The notes under the pieces are model-generated. The model was not told the DNA's origin. It worked only from the letters and a program-made list of their open reading frames with translations, and made no database searches. From contig NZ_QFZK01000015.1 in NCBI RefSeq assembly GCF_003415675.1, positions 17,312 to 81,311 on the forward strand: 64,000 nt of DNA. Reading direction: 5' to 3'. Position 1 is the first letter of the stretch. Each line of letters begins with the position of its first letter. A program made the translations under genes and the position numbers. The stretch comes from Rhodoferax lacus. GTDB taxonomy: Bacteria > Pseudomonadota > Gammaproteobacteria > Burkholderiales > Burkholderiaceae_C. Of the stretch, positions 38,560 through 48,155 are shown one piece after another.

Positions 38560-39582
38560 ATGACTGATCCCCAACTGCCCTCTGACACCCCACAAGATCC
38601 TTTTGAAAAGCCGTCTTCGCAAGCCGGGCAAAAGGAGGGCCCCATGCCCAACACGGCGGCCAGCTGGGAGCGCGCCACCCTGGAGCGCCTGGCCATGGCC
38701 ACCCTGATCGAGCAGCGCCAGGCGCGCCGTTGGCGCAATGGCATCCGCATTGCCTGGCTGGTCTTCATCATGGCCATGGTCTTGTTTGGCTGGGAGCGCG
38801 GCGGCGCGCCGGCCGATGTGTCCAAGCCGCACACCGCAGTCATTGAAATCAAGGGCGAGATCGCAGCCGGTGGCGAAGCCAGTGCCGAGCTGGTGGTGTC
38901 CTCCATGCGCAGCGCCTTTGAAGACGAAGGCACCAAAGGCGTGGTCCTGCTGATTAACTCGCCTGGCGGCAGCCCGGTGCAGGCCGGCATCATCAACGAT
39001 GAAATCCACCGCCTCAAAGCCAAGCACAACAAGCCGGTGTATGCCGTGGTGGAAGAGACTTGCGCCTCCGCTGCCTACTACATTGCCGTGGCCGCCGACA
39101 AGATTTATGTGGACAAGGCCAGCATCGTGGGCAGTATTGGCGTGCTGATGGACGGCTTTGGCTTTACCGGCCTGATGGACAAGCTCGGCGTGGAGCGGCG
39201 TTTGATGACGGCCGGAGAAAACAAAGGCTTTCTGGACCCATTCAGCCCGCAAACCGAGCAGCAGCGCGCATTTGCCCAAACCATGCTGGACCAGATTCAC
39301 CAGCAGTTCATTGGTGCGGTGAAGACCGGACGCGGTGCGCGCCTGAAGGAAACCCCCGAGACCTTCAGCGGCCTGTTCTGGACCGGCCAGCAGGCGGTCG
39401 AGATGGGCCTGGCCGACCAGCTTGCCAGCCTGGACTATGTGGCGCGCGAAGTCATCAAGGCCGAAGAGTTGGTGGACTACACCCACCGCGAGAACGTGGC
39501 CGAGCGCCTGGTCAAGCGCTTTGGCGCGTCCATGGGCGAAGCCTCGGTGCGGGCTTTGAAGACGGCTCCAAGCCTACGCTGA
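38560..39582 (+). CDS. sppA: S49 signal-peptide peptidase (SppA)
   Basis: A 340-residue inner-membrane serine protease that degrades cleaved signal peptides. One transmembrane helix lies at about 62-78 (IRIAWLVFIMAMVLFGW). The catalytic part has LLINSPGGSPVQAG, the serine in EETCASAAYYIA (S170) and the general-base lysine in GENKGFLDPF (K222). Length fits the short, single-domain SppA forms rather than the 618-residue E. coli enzyme. Its stop codon lies in the loop of a perfect hairpin and is followed by a copy of a dispersed palindromic repeat. Confidence 0.92.
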   Translation: MTDPQLPSDTPQDPFEKPSSQAGQKEGPMPNTAASWERATLERLAMATLIEQRQARRWRNGIRIAWLVFIMAMVLFGWERGGAPADVSKPHTAVIEIKGEIAAGGEASAELVVSSMRSAFEDEGTKGVVLLINSPGGSPVQAGIINDEIHRLKAKHNKPVYAVVEETCASAAYYIAVAADKIYVDKASIVGSIGVLMDGFGFTGLMDKLGVERRLMTAGENKGFLDPFSPQTEQQRAFAQTMLDQIHQQFIGAVKTGRGARLKETPETFSGLFWTGQQAVEMGLADQLASLDYVAREVIKAEELVDYTHRENVAERLVKRFGASMGEASVRALKTAPSLR

Positions 39583-39590
39583 GCGTAGGC
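39572..39590 (+). repeat. Hairpin enclosing the sppA stop codon
   Basis: GCCTACGC (39572-39579) and GCGTAGGC (39583-39590) form a perfect 8-bp stem whose three-base loop is the TGA stop of sppA. No U-tract follows, so it is not an ordinary intrinsic terminator. Confidence 0.75.
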
Positions 39591-39603
39591 GCCGTCAACC
39601 CGC

Positions 39604-39675
39604 CGCCGGGCCGCCCCAAGGCGGGTTAGCCCCCGCGGGGGGCAGCGCAGCACACGCAGTGGCAAGCGTGGGGGC
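39604..39675 (+). repeat. Dispersed palindromic intergenic repeat, copy 1
   Basis: A module starting GCCGGGCCGCCCCAAG, with a central GC-rich palindrome GCCCCC-GC-GGGGGGC, and ending GCGTGGGGGC. It shares this plan with 55124-55198 (opposite orientation) and 56742-56812. In this copy AACCCGCC / GGCGGGTT arms also frame the first half. It lies between the convergent sppA and RsmI-like genes. Confidence 0.8.
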
Positions 39676-39681
39676 TATGCC

Positions 39682-40476
39682 CTAGCGTCCTATAGAAAAG
39701 ACCGTGGGCGTGCTGTTGTCCAGCGCCCAGGGTTTGTGCTTCCAGTTTTTCACCACGTCGCTGTGGCACTGTGCGTTGCTGAGCGTGAGCCCGCTGGCCG
39801 TGGCCAGGCGCGTGTTGTGCTGCAGGCTTTGCAGCAGGGTTTGCAGGAGCGCCGTGTTGCGGTAGGGTGTCTCAATAAAGATTTGCGTCTGCCCGGTTTT
39901 GAGCGCCAGCGACTCCAGTTCCCGGATCTTTTGTGCCCGTTCTGCCGGTGCGGCTGGCACATAGCCGACGAAGGCAAAGCTTTGCCCATTCAGGCCGCTG
40001 GCCGCCAACGCCAGCAGCAGCGACACCGGACCTACCAGCGGCACAACGGCAATGCCCAGATCATGGGCGGCGCGTACCACCGATGAGCCAGGGTCCGCCA
40101 CTGCTGGCATGCCCGCCTCGCTGATGAGGCCCATGGCGTGACCCTGAAGTGCCGGTTGCAACAGGTAGCGCGCATCAAAGCCGCCCGTGTGGTCACCTTT
40201 TTTGTGCACCTCACGCGGGAGTTCCTGCAATTGCTGTGACTGTATGGGCAGGCTCAAGGGAAAAGTCTCGCCAATGCGCTTGAGGTAGGCGCGGGTGGAC
40301 TTGGCGTTCTCACACACCCAGTGGCTGATGCCTGCGGCAATCTCCAGCGTGGCGCGCGGCATGGAGGCGTCCAGTGGCATGACCTCGGCGCAGCCAAAGT
40401 CCAGCGGGGCGGGGACCAGGTGCAGGGTGCCGGTGGCTGCGGATGCGGTTGCGGGCTTGGTGTCAGGGGTGCTCAT
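39682..40476 (-). CDS. SAM-dependent tetrapyrrole-methylase-fold protein (RsmI-like)
   Basis: A 264-residue protein of the TP-methylase family. Seen are HLVPAPLDFG at the start, the RAYLKRIGE region, GLISEAGMPAVADPGSSVV typical of RsmI, a VPLVGPVSLLLALAASGLNG cofactor loop and IFIETPYRNTALLQTL. RsmI methylates the 2'-O of C1402 in 16S rRNA; this protein is a shorter, divergent paralogue whose first glycine-rich motif is altered, so the rRNA target is not certain. The ATG at 40476 is used; the frame is open upstream over the end of the Maf gene but that part is not protein-like. It follows the Maf gene by 14 bases. Confidence 0.85.
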   Translation of the reverse strand: MSTPDTKPATASAATGTLHLVPAPLDFGCAEVMPLDASMPRATLEIAAGISHWVCENAKSTRAYLKRIGETFPLSLPIQSQQLQELPREVHKKGDHTGGFDARYLLQPALQGHAMGLISEAGMPAVADPGSSVVRAAHDLGIAVVPLVGPVSLLLALAASGLNGQSFAFVGYVPAAPAERAQKIRELESLALKTGQTQIFIETPYRNTALLQTLLQSLQHNTRLATASGLTLSNAQCHSDVVKNWKHKPWALDNSTPTVFSIGR

Positions 40477-40490
40477 GAAAGTGCTTGGCC

Positions 40491-41096
40491 TTATCGTGGG
40501 GATGCCAGCAAATCCAGGCCCGCCGCGCGCAACAAGGCGGCAGTGCGGATCAGAGGCAGGCCTATCAGGGCCGTGGGGTCGTCGTTGTCTATGCGTTCCA
40601 GCAGGGCTATGCCCAGGCCTTCGCTTTTGGCGCTGCCCGCGCAATCGTAGGGCTGCTCGGCCCGCAGGTAGTTTTCAATTTCAGTCGCAGATAGTGTGCG
40701 GAACGTGACTTTGACCGGGGCCAGGGCCTGCTGGCTGAAGCTGGTTGCGCGGCAGACCACGGCAATGGCGGTTTGAAACACCACCACCCGGCCCGCCATC
40801 TGCTGCAACTGCTGCACGGCACGCGCATGGTTGCCGGGTTTGCCCAGGGCCAATCCATCCAGATCGGCCACTTGGTCGGAGCCGATCACCACCGCTTCGG
40901 GAAAGCGCGCAGCCACGGCTTCGGCCTTGGCCAGCGCCAGGCGGCAGGCCAGGGCGGCGGGTAGTTCCCCGGGTTGCGGCGTTTCATCCACATGGGGCGA
41001 TTCCACGGAAAAGGGCAGGCGCAGACGCTCCAGCAGTTCGCGGCGGTAGACCGAGGTGGAGCCCAGTATGAGTTTTCTGTTGGCTAGGGAGTGCAT
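40491..41096 (-). CDS. maf: Maf-family nucleotide pyrophosphatase
   Basis: A 201-residue Maf/YceF-type protein that hydrolyses non-canonical or methylated nucleoside triphosphates. The N-terminal signature LILGSTSVYRRELLERL is present, followed by HVDETPQPGE, IGSDQVADLDG, LGKPGNHARAVQQL and CAGSAKSEGLGIALLERI. The EGLG and ADLDG forms point to the YceF (m7GTP) subgroup rather than YhdE. It is divergent from yceD, with only 25 bases between starts, a layout shared with E. coli where yceF neighbours yceD-rpmF. Confidence 0.92.
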   Translation of the reverse strand: MHSLANRKLILGSTSVYRRELLERLRLPFSVESPHVDETPQPGELPAALACRLALAKAEAVAARFPEAVVIGSDQVADLDGLALGKPGNHARAVQQLQQMAGRVVVFQTAIAVVCRATSFSQQALAPVKVTFRTLSATEIENYLRAEQPYDCAGSAKSEGLGIALLERIDNDDPTALIGLPLIRTAALLRAAGLDLLASPR

Positions 41097-41121
41097 GGTC
41101 CGATTCTCTTACACTGCCCGC

Positions 41122-41670
41122 ATGAAACACGCATTCGACGCACGCCACCTGCACATCGCAGCCTTTGCCAAAAGCGAGGGCACCCACGCAGGCGAAGAGC
41201 GCCTGTCCCACTTTGAGCGCCTGATGGAGCAAAGCCAGGGTCTGGGCGGTGAAACCCTCGTGACCTATTCGGTGCAGGGCAGCATGCAGCTCGATGCTGC
41301 CGGTGCCGAAGAACCCTGGCTGCACCTGCAGGCGCAGGCCACGCTGAGCCTGGTCTGCCAGCGCTGCCTGGGCCCGGTGGACGAAGTGGTGGGCTTTGAG
41401 CGCGACTTCCGCTTTGTAGCCTCTGAGGCGCTGGCCGAGGTGGAAGACGAAGAGTCCGACGAAGACGTGCTGGTTCTCAGCAAATCCTTTGACCTGTTGG
41501 AACTGATTGAAGACGAGTTGCTGATGGCCACGCCGCTGGTATCCAAGCACGAGGTCTGCCCCACGCCGGTGAAGCTGCAGGCTGCCGACCCGGAATTTGC
41601 AGAGCTGCCCCAGGAAAAACCCAACCCCTTTGCCGTGCTGCAGCAGCTCAAGAAGAAAGACGCTGGTTGA
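41122..41670 (+). CDS. yceD: YceD/DUF177 family protein
   Basis: A 182-residue acidic protein preceding rpmF. It has the DUF177 core LSLVCQRCLGPV with a C-x-x-C, then an acidic stretch (VEDEESDEDVLVL) and the C-terminal NPFAVLQQLKKKD. In relatives it is needed for 23S rRNA accumulation and is co-transcribed with L32. The ATG at 41122 is chosen because it begins the conserved sequence; the frame runs further upstream across the divergent Maf start. The distance to rpmF is 121 bases, and a TATAAT lies in that gap. Confidence 0.9.
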   Translation: MKHAFDARHLHIAAFAKSEGTHAGEERLSHFERLMEQSQGLGGETLVTYSVQGSMQLDAAGAEEPWLHLQAQATLSLVCQRCLGPVDEVVGFERDFRFVASEALAEVEDEESDEDVLVLSKSFDLLELIEDELLMATPLVSKHEVCPTPVKLQAADPEFAELPQEKPNPFAVLQQLKKKDAG

Positions 41671-41686
41671 GGCCCCCGGAGTAGGC

Positions 41687-41692
41687 TATAAT
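41687..41692 (+). promoter_or_regulatory. Possible -10 box of an rpmF promoter
   Basis: A perfect TATAAT 100 bases before the rpmF start in the gap after yceD. The matching -35 (TGGTTG at 17-base spacing) is poor, so the promoter is tentative. Confidence 0.4.
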
Positions 41693-41791
41693 CTGAGGCT
41701 TCGCTGGCCAAGTCAGACGCTTAGTCGCTTGCCCTATACCAACCCATAACGTGTTGCCACCTGTGCAGCACCCATTGCCCAGGAGCCTGAC

Positions 41792-41974
41792 ATGGCCGTT
41801 CAACAAAACAAGAAATCTCCTTCCAAGCGCGGTATGCACCGTTCGCACAATGCTCTGGTCGTGCCAGGCATTGCAGTGGAACCCACCACTGGCGAAATCC
41901 ACCTGCGCCACCACATCAGCCCCACCGGTTTTTACCGTGGCCGCAAGGTGTTGAAGACCAAATCCGAAGCCTGA
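41792..41974 (+). CDS. rpmF: 50S ribosomal protein L32
   Basis: A 60-residue basic protein, [20 protein letters not shown] onward, clearly bacterial L32 of the large subunit. It has none of the four zinc-binding cysteines found in some L32 forms. It sits between yceD and the fatty-acid genes, as in E. coli, and is closed by a hairpin with a U-tract that partly separates it from plsX. Confidence 0.97.
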   Translation: MAVQQNKKSPSKRGMHRSHNALVVPGIAVEPTTGEIHLRHHISPTGFYRGRKVLKTKSEA

Positions 41975-41991
41975 TCCCAGCGCTTCACGCA

Positions 41992-42030
41992 AAGCCCGAA
42001 GCTACACAGCCTGTAGCGACGGGCTTTTTT
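41992..42030 (+). terminator. Intrinsic terminator after rpmF
   Basis: Outer stem AAGCCCG / CGGGCTT and inner stem GCTACA / TGTAGC, joined by a two-base internal loop on each side, followed by six T counting the end of the stem. Some read-through to plsX is likely because this cluster is often co-expressed. Confidence 0.75.
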
Positions 42031-42082
42031 ATTGCCCGGACTTTTACTGTCTGCCCATTGATTCAACCCAAGCGACTTCCTC

Positions 42083-43111
42083 GTGATCACCATAGCTGTT
42101 GACTGCATGGGTGGCGACCATGGCCCCAAAGTAACCCTGCCCGCCTGCACCGAATTTCTGGATGCACACCCCGAGGCACGTCTGATTCTGGTCGGCCTGC
42201 CCGATGCGCTGCAAGGCTTTGTCCATGCGCGGGCTACCCTCGTGCTGGCCAGCGAGGTGGTCACCATGGACGACCCGCTGGAGGTGGCCCTGCGCCGCAA
42301 GAAAGATTCCAGCATGCGCGTGGCGGTGCAGCAGGTCAAGGACGGTGCGGCCCAGGCGGCCGTGTCTGCCGGCAACACCGGCGCATTGATGGCGATTTCG
42401 CGCTACGTGCTCAAGACCATCGACGGCATTGAGCGCCCGGCCATTGCCGGCCAGATCCCCAACACCACGGGTGGCGCCACCACGGTGCTGGACCTGGGGG
42501 CCAATGTGGACTGCACGGCCGAACACCTGCTGCAATTTGCCATGATGGGCTCGGCCCTGGTGTCGGTGCTGCAGGACAAGGACGCACCCAGCGTGGGACT
42601 GCTCAATATCGGTGAGGAAGCCATCAAGGGCAACGAAGTCATCAAGCGCGCGGGCGAATTGCTGCGTGCCGCGGGCTCGGCCGGGGATCTGAACTTCTAC
42701 GGCAACGTCGAAGGCAATGACATTTTCAAGGGCGTGGTGGACATCGTGGTCTGCGACGGCTTTGTCGGCAATGTGGCGCTCAAGACCAGCGAAGGTCTGG
42801 CCTCCATGATTGGTGGCTTCCTGAAGGCCGAGTTCTCAAAGAACGTGTTCACCAAGCTGTCTGCGCTGATTGCATATCCGGTGCTCAGCGCCCTGAAGAA
42901 GCGCTTTGACCACCGCCGCTACAACGGTGCAGCCTTGCTGGGACTGCGCGGATTGGTGTTCAAAAGCCACGGTTCGGCCGACGTGCTGGCCTTCGGCAAC
43001 GCCCTGAACCGCGCGTATGATGCAGCCCGAAACAACTTGTTGGACCGCGTGCAGGTTCGTATTGCCAAGGCGTCGCCATTGCTGGCCTCACCAGCAGATG
43101 CGATGGCCTGA
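42083..43111 (+). CDS. plsX: Phosphate acyltransferase PlsX
   Basis: A 342-residue peripheral enzyme that turns acyl-ACP plus phosphate into acyl-phosphate for phospholipid synthesis. The start is GTG, reading [20 protein letters not shown]. Further family parts are [39 protein letters not shown] and [15 protein letters not shown]. It heads the fabHDG-acpP-fabF run; 23 bases separate it from fabH. Confidence 0.97.
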   Translation: MITIAVDCMGGDHGPKVTLPACTEFLDAHPEARLILVGLPDALQGFVHARATLVLASEVVTMDDPLEVALRRKKDSSMRVAVQQVKDGAAQAAVSAGNTGALMAISRYVLKTIDGIERPAIAGQIPNTTGGATTVLDLGANVDCTAEHLLQFAMMGSALVSVLQDKDAPSVGLLNIGEEAIKGNEVIKRAGELLRAAGSAGDLNFYGNVEGNDIFKGVVDIVVCDGFVGNVALKTSEGLASMIGGFLKAEFSKNVFTKLSALIAYPVLSALKKRFDHRRYNGAALLGLRGLVFKSHGSADVLAFGNALNRAYDAARNNLLDRVQVRIAKASPLLASPADAMA

Positions 43112-43134
43112 ACCGGCGACCCACTGAAAATACC

Positions 43135-44112
43135 ATGAGCCGATATTCCCGCATCACAGGCACTGGCAGCTACCTGCCCCCCCGCAGACTGACCAACGCC
43201 GACCTGGTAGCCCAACTGGCGGCCACCGGTATTGAGTCCTCAGACGAATGGATTGTGGAGCGCACCGGCATACGCGCGCGCCACTTTGCCGGCGACGGTG
43301 TTTACAGCAGTGACCTGGCTCTGGAAGCGGCAAAGAGCGCGCTGACAGCCGCCGGCATCACGGCACAGGACATTGACCTGATCATCGTGGCCACCAGCAC
43401 GCCGGACATGGTGTTTCCATCCACCGCCTGCATCCTGCAGGCCAAGCTGGGTGCCAGCGGCGGCGCGGCCTTCGATTTGCAGGCGGTCTGCTGCGGTTTT
43501 GTCTATGCGCTGTCGGTAGCAGACTCGATGATCAAGACCGGCGCGGCCAACAAGGCACTGGTAATTGGCGCCGAGGTGTTCTCCCGCATTCTGGACTTCA
43601 CCGACCGCACCACCTGCGTGCTGTTTGGCGATGGTGCCGGTGCCGTGGTGCTGGAGGCGTCCGAGGCGCCCGGCATCCTGGCCAGCGACCTGCATGCCGA
43701 TGGCAAACATGCTGGCATTCTCTGCGTGCCAGGCCATGTGTCGGGCGGCAAGATTCTGGGCGACCCGCTCCTGAAGATGGATGGCCAGGCCGTGTTCAAG
43801 CTCGCCGTGGGCGTGCTGGAAGACGCTGCCCGTGCCGCATTGGCCAAGGCCGATCTGCAAGCCTCCGATATCGACTGGCTGATCCCCCACCAGGCCAACA
43901 TCCGCATCATGCAAAGCACGGCGCGCAAGCTCAAGCTGCCCATGGACAAGGTGGTGGTCACGGTGGACCAGCACGGCAACACGTCCGCTGCCTCCATCCC
44001 CCTGGCCTTGGATACGGCGGTGCGCGCCGGCCAGGTCAAGCCTGGTCAGACCCTGATGCTAGAAGGCGTGGGCGGCGGGTTTACCTGGGGCGCGGTGGTC
44101 CTGAAGTTCTAG
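43135..44112 (+). CDS. fabH: 3-oxoacyl-ACP synthase III
   Basis: A 325-residue condensing enzyme that starts fatty-acid synthesis from acetyl-CoA and malonyl-ACP. The catalytic cysteine is C119 in [13 protein letters not shown], with the histidine in [13 protein letters not shown] and the asparagine in [16 protein letters not shown], the full Cys-His-Asn triad. It follows plsX closely and precedes fabD by 55 bases. Confidence 0.97.
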   Translation: MSRYSRITGTGSYLPPRRLTNADLVAQLAATGIESSDEWIVERTGIRARHFAGDGVYSSDLALEAAKSALTAAGITAQDIDLIIVATSTPDMVFPSTACILQAKLGASGGAAFDLQAVCCGFVYALSVADSMIKTGAANKALVIGAEVFSRILDFTDRTTCVLFGDGAGAVVLEASEAPGILASDLHADGKHAGILCVPGHVSGGKILGDPLLKMDGQAVFKLAVGVLEDAARAALAKADLQASDIDWLIPHQANIRIMQSTARKLKLPMDKVVVTVDQHGNTSAASIPLALDTAVRAGQVKPGQTLMLEGVGGGFTWGAVVLKF

Positions 44113-44167
44113 TTAATCCGGCGAACGCCCGGCTGCGGCCAGGTATTGCCTATTGCATTGAATTGCC

Positions 44168-45118
44168 ATGAAAAAATTTGCATTTGTTTTTCCGGGACAA
44201 GGCTCCCAGTCTGTCGGCATGCTCTCCGGTTGGGGCGCGCATCCCGTAGTCGCTGAGACCCTCAAAGAGGCCTCTGACGCCCTGGGCGAAGACCTGGCCA
44301 CCCTCATCCAGGACGGCCCCAAGGAAGCCCTGGCGCTGACCACCAACACCCAGCCGGTGATGCTGGTGGCCGGTGTGGCAGCCTACCGCGTGTGGATGGC
44401 CGAAGTGGGCGTCAAGCCCGATGCCGTGGCCGGCCACTCCCTGGGTGAGTATTCCGCCCTGGTGGCAGCTGGTGTGCTGACCCTCACGCAGGCCGCACCG
44501 CTGGTGCGCCTGCGCGCCCAGGCCATGCAGGACGCCGTGCCCGTGGGTACCGGCGCCATGGCTGCCGTGCTGGGCATGGACGCCGCACGTGTCGCAGAGG
44601 GCTGTCTGGAGGTCACAGCGTCCTTTGGTGTGGGCTCTGTTGAGGTGGTGCAAGCCGTGAACTTCAACGACCCCGGCCAGACCGTGATTGCCGGCAGCAA
44701 GGCTGCGGTCGAAAAGGCCTGCGAATGGGTGAAAGCCAACGGCGCCAAGCGCGCCTTGCCGCTGCCAGTGTCGGCCCCGTTCCACTCCAGCCTGATGAAG
44801 CCTGCGGCCGAAAAGCTGCGAGAGCGCCTGGCCGGGCTGGAGTTGGCTGCCCCGCAGATTGCGCTGATCAACAACATCGACGTGGCGGTGCAGACCGATG
44901 CCGATGCCATCCGCGACGCCCTCTACCGCCAGGCCTTTGGCCCGGTGCGCTGGGTGGAGTGCGTGCAGGCCCTCAAGGCCCGCGGCATCCTGAACGTGGT
45001 CGAGTGTGGCCCCGGCAAGGTGCTGGCTGGCCTGGTGAAGCGTATTGATGCAGAGATGGTGGGCTCGCCGCTGTTCGACCCCGCCACATTGGAAGAAGTC
45101 AAAGGAGTGCTGGCATGA
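44168..45118 (+). CDS. fabD: Malonyl-CoA:ACP transacylase
   Basis: A 316-residue enzyme loading malonyl groups on ACP. It begins KKFAFVFPGQGSQSVGML, has the nucleophile motif AGHSLGEYSALVA (S91) and catalytic histidine H206 in VSAPFHSSLM. The stop overlaps the fabG start as ATGA. Confidence 0.97.
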   Translation: MKKFAFVFPGQGSQSVGMLSGWGAHPVVAETLKEASDALGEDLATLIQDGPKEALALTTNTQPVMLVAGVAAYRVWMAEVGVKPDAVAGHSLGEYSALVAAGVLTLTQAAPLVRLRAQAMQDAVPVGTGAMAAVLGMDAARVAEGCLEVTASFGVGSVEVVQAVNFNDPGQTVIAGSKAAVEKACEWVKANGAKRALPLPVSAPFHSSLMKPAAEKLRERLAGLELAAPQIALINNIDVAVQTDADAIRDALYRQAFGPVRWVECVQALKARGILNVVECGPGKVLAGLVKRIDAEMVGSPLFDPATLEEVKGVLA

Positions 45119-45861
45119 GCGAAGTGATGTTTGAAGGACAGGTTGCGCTGGTCACCGGTGCCTCGCGCGGTATTGGCGCCGCCATTGCCACCGAGCTGGC
45201 ACGCAAGGGCCTGAAGGTCGTTGGCACGGCCACGACCGACGCCGGAGCAGCCAAGATCCGCGATGCCCTGTCTGCATTTCCCGGTTGCGATGGCCGTACC
45301 CTGGATGTGACCGACGGCGCTGCCGCGGAGGCCCTGGTGGATGCGGTGGCCAAGGAGTTTGGTGGCCTGCAGGTGCTGGTCAACAACGCCGGCATCACCC
45401 GCGACACCCTGGCCATGCGCATGAAGGACGAGGACTGGGACGCCGTGCTGGACACCAACCTCAAGGGTGTATTCCGCATGAGCCGTGCCGTGATGCGCAC
45501 CATGATGAAACAACGCTATGGCCGCATCATCAGCATCACCTCGGTGGTGGGTGCATCCGGCAACCCCGGCCAGGCCAACTACGCCGCAGCCAAGGCCGGT
45601 GTGGCGGGCATGACGCGGGCGCTGGCCCGCGAGCTGGGCTCGCGCAACATCACGGTCAACTGCGTGGCCCCCGGTTTTATCGACACCGACATGACCGCTG
45701 GCTTGGGCGAAGACCAGCACAAGGCCTTGTTGGGCCAGATTCCGCTGGGCCACCTGGGTAAACCCTCCGACATTGCGCATGCGGTGTGTTACCTTGCTTC
45801 CCCCCAGGCTGCGTATGTGACGGGGCAGGAACTGCACGTCAACGGCGGCATGTACATGTAA
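45115..45861 (+). CDS. fabG: 3-oxoacyl-ACP reductase
   Basis: A 248-residue short-chain dehydrogenase doing the NADPH-dependent ketoreduction of fatty-acid elongation. The cofactor loop is VTGASRGIGAAIA (14-26), with LVNNAGITRD, and the catalytic set S143, Y156 and K160 (NYAAAKAG). It is translationally coupled to fabD. Acyl carrier protein follows after a 97-base gap with its own promoter signals. Confidence 0.97.
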   Translation: MSEVMFEGQVALVTGASRGIGAAIATELARKGLKVVGTATTDAGAAKIRDALSAFPGCDGRTLDVTDGAAAEALVDAVAKEFGGLQVLVNNAGITRDTLAMRMKDEDWDAVLDTNLKGVFRMSRAVMRTMMKQRYGRIISITSVVGASGNPGQANYAAAKAGVAGMTRALARELGSRNITVNCVAPGFIDTDMTAGLGEDQHKALLGQIPLGHLGKPSDIAHAVCYLASPQAAYVTGQELHVNGGMYM

Positions 45862-45896
45862 TTTTTCAACGCCGATTGGTCCGTTCGGCGGCCTTA

Positions 45897-46198
<302 letters not shown>

Positions 46199-46230
46199 TA
46201 GGCTTTTTTGCAGCCGGCGTTGCCGCAAAT

Positions 46231-46270
46231 GGGCCTGCAGGTCTGATGGTTTCATCAGGCATACAGGCCC
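46231..46270 (+). other. Long stem-loop between acpP and fabF
   Basis: GGGCCTG (46231-46237) pairs with CAGGCCC (46264-46270) and an inner CTGATG-GTTT-CATCAG (46243-46258) extends it. No U-tract follows directly, so it looks like an mRNA-stabilising or processing structure rather than a terminator. Confidence 0.6.
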
Positions 46271-46293
46271 ATATTGTTTGCACCGATCCCCTT

Positions 46294-46315
46294 GCCGACA
46301 AGTCGGCGTTTTTTT
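46294..46315 (+). terminator. Intrinsic terminator before fabF
   Basis: Stem GCCGA / TCGGC with a four-base loop, then G and seven T. It lies 20 bases before the fabF start and would limit acpP read-through. Confidence 0.7.
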
Positions 46316-46334
46316 GACGAACTGCTAAAAACCT

Positions 46335-47579
46335 ATGTCCCGTCGTCGCGTTGTTGTTACTGGTTTGGGATGCGTCAGCCCCGTGGGCAATACGGTTCCA
46401 GATACCTGGGCCAATCTGCTGGCCGGCAAGTCCGGCATCGGCCTGATTACCCATTTTGATGCGTCTGCTTTTGCCTGCAAGATTGCCGGTGAAGTGCGTG
46501 ATTTCAATTTGGAGTCGTACATGACGACCAAAGAAGCCCGCACCATGGACACCTTCATCCACTACGGCATTGCGGCTGCCATGCAGGCCGTGGCCGACGC
46601 TGGTCTGCCCACGGGCGACGCGCTGGGTGAAGAAGAGGCCACGCGCATTGGCTGCGTCATCGGCTCCGGCATTGGCGGCCTGCCGCTGATTGAAAACACC
46701 CGTACTGAGCTGATGGAGCGCGGCCCGCGCCGCATTTCGCCCTTTTTCGTGCCCGCGTCCATCATCAACATGACGGCTGGACACGTGTCCATGCGCTGCG
46801 GCTTCAAGGGCCCCAACATTGCCATCGTCACGGCCTGCACCACCGGTCTGCATTGCATCGGTGAAGCCGGTCGCATGATCGAGTATGGCGACGCGGATGT
46901 CATGGTCGCTGGCGGCTCCGAGGCCACCATCTCCCCCCTGGGCGTGGGTGGCTTTGCCTCCATGCGCGCTTTGAGCACCCGCAACGACGATCCCGCCACC
47001 GCCTCGCGCCCCTGGGACAAGGACCGCGACGGTTTTGTGCTGGGCGAGGGTGGCGGTGTGGTGGTGTTGGAAGAGTACGAGCATGCCAAGGCCCGTGGCG
47101 CGCGCATTTACGCCGAGCTGGCAGGCTTTGGCATGAGTGCCGATGCCGGCCACATGACAGCCCCGAATATGGACGGCCCGCGCCGTGCCATGGTCAATGC
47201 CATGCGCAATGCCGGTGTGAACCCCGACCAGATCGACTACCTCAACGCACACGGCACCTCCACGCCGCTGGGCGACATCAACGAGACCAACGCCATCAAG
47301 GCGGCCTTGGGTGATGCGGCCAAAAAGACCGTGGTCAACTCCACCAAGTCCATGACCGGCCACTTGCTGGGCGGCGCGGGCGGCCTGGAGTCGGTGGTGA
47401 CCATTCTGGCCATCTACCACCAGAAGAGCCCACCCACCATCAACCTGTTCAACCAGGACCCGGAGTGCGATCTGGACTACTGCGCCAACACCGCACGCGA
47501 CATGCGCATCGATGTGGCGCTGAAGAACAACTTCGGCTTTGGCGGAACCAATGGTTCCTTGGTGTTCAAGCGCATCTGA
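46335..47579 (+). CDS. fabF: 3-oxoacyl-ACP synthase II
   Basis: A 414-residue elongating condensing enzyme. The active-site cysteine is C168 in [13 protein letters not shown], with one histidine in [11 protein letters not shown] and the other in [13 protein letters not shown]. The C-terminal [14 protein letters not shown] is standard. It ends the fatty-acid cluster; a small membrane-protein gene follows after 25 bases. Confidence 0.97.
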   Translation: MSRRRVVVTGLGCVSPVGNTVPDTWANLLAGKSGIGLITHFDASAFACKIAGEVRDFNLESYMTTKEARTMDTFIHYGIAAAMQAVADAGLPTGDALGEEEATRIGCVIGSGIGGLPLIENTRTELMERGPRRISPFFVPASIINMTAGHVSMRCGFKGPNIAIVTACTTGLHCIGEAGRMIEYGDADVMVAGGSEATISPLGVGGFASMRALSTRNDDPATASRPWDKDRDGFVLGEGGGVVVLEEYEHAKARGARIYAELAGFGMSADAGHMTAPNMDGPRRAMVNAMRNAGVNPDQIDYLNAHGTSTPLGDINETNAIKAALGDAAKKTVVNSTKSMTGHLLGGAGGLESVVTILAIYHQKSPPTINLFNQDPECDLDYCANTARDMRIDVALKNNFGFGGTNGSLVFKRI

Positions 47580-47604
47580 GCGGCCCTTGCGCGGCGGCTA
47601 GGCC

Positions 47605-48057
47605 ATGCACCTGCCGCCCGCAGCATCCTGGAACGTAGGCCGCGCGCCGTGGCAACGCGGAGTGCAGGCCTCCTTGGGCCTGCTGGGTGCGGTGGCAGGC
47701 CTTTATTTCTGCTTTAGTCAGCGCTGGGGCGTTTCGTCCTGGTTGGTGCTGGGTGCCCTGTGCGCATCTGCAGCCAGCGCGGCGATGAGCCTTTTTAATC
47801 GCCCCGCAGGGCAGCTGCGGTGGGATGGCGAGCGCTGGCATTGGTCGGATGCGGACGACTACGCTGTGACCCGTTTGGCTTGTGTGCTAGACCTGCAGCG
47901 GTTTTTGCTCTTGCGCATAGACTGCGAGCAGGGCCGTGGCTTGTGGTTGTGGCTGCAAAGCCCCTCCATGGATGCGCGCTGGCTGGCATTGCGCCGGGCC
48001 GTGGTGGCCAGTGGGCAGGCCATGCCCCGATCACAGTCCGCCTCTTTACCTGAGTGA
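47605..48057 (+). CDS. Small membrane protein of unknown function
   Basis: A 150-residue protein I cannot name. Two hydrophobic segments (about 22-38, LGLLGAVAGLYFCFSQ, and 43-63, SSWLVLGALCASAASAAMSL) are followed by a soluble part rich in tryptophan (LRWDGERWHWSD, GLWLWLQSPSMDARWLALRR). A TM pair plus a YcxB-like tail is possible. It sits 25 bases after fabF in the place where related genomes go on to rpoE. The reading frame is well formed, but no ribosome-binding site is obvious. Confidence 0.65.
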   Translation: MHLPPAASWNVGRAPWQRGVQASLGLLGAVAGLYFCFSQRWGVSSWLVLGALCASAASAAMSLFNRPAGQLRWDGERWHWSDADDYAVTRLACVLDLQRFLLLRIDCEQGRGLWLWLQSPSMDARWLALRRAVVASGQAMPRSQSASLPE

Positions 48058-48065
48058 CATCTACA

Positions 48066-48091
48066 GGAACTCTTGCGTGTGGAAAATCTGC
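48066..48091 (+). promoter_or_regulatory. Possible sigma-E-type promoter before mucD
   Basis: GGAACT (48066-48071) and TCTGC (48087-48091), 15 bases apart, resemble the extracytoplasmic-stress sigma-E pattern (GGAACTT and TCTGA). The spacing is about one base short and the -10 is imperfect, so this is tentative. The gene it precedes, mucD, is a classic sigma-E target. Confidence 0.3.
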
Positions 48092-48155
48092 CCTCATGTC
48101 AGAGCATGCTTTTCTCGCTTGGCCGTTTAAATTTTGAAATGATTGGATATACACA

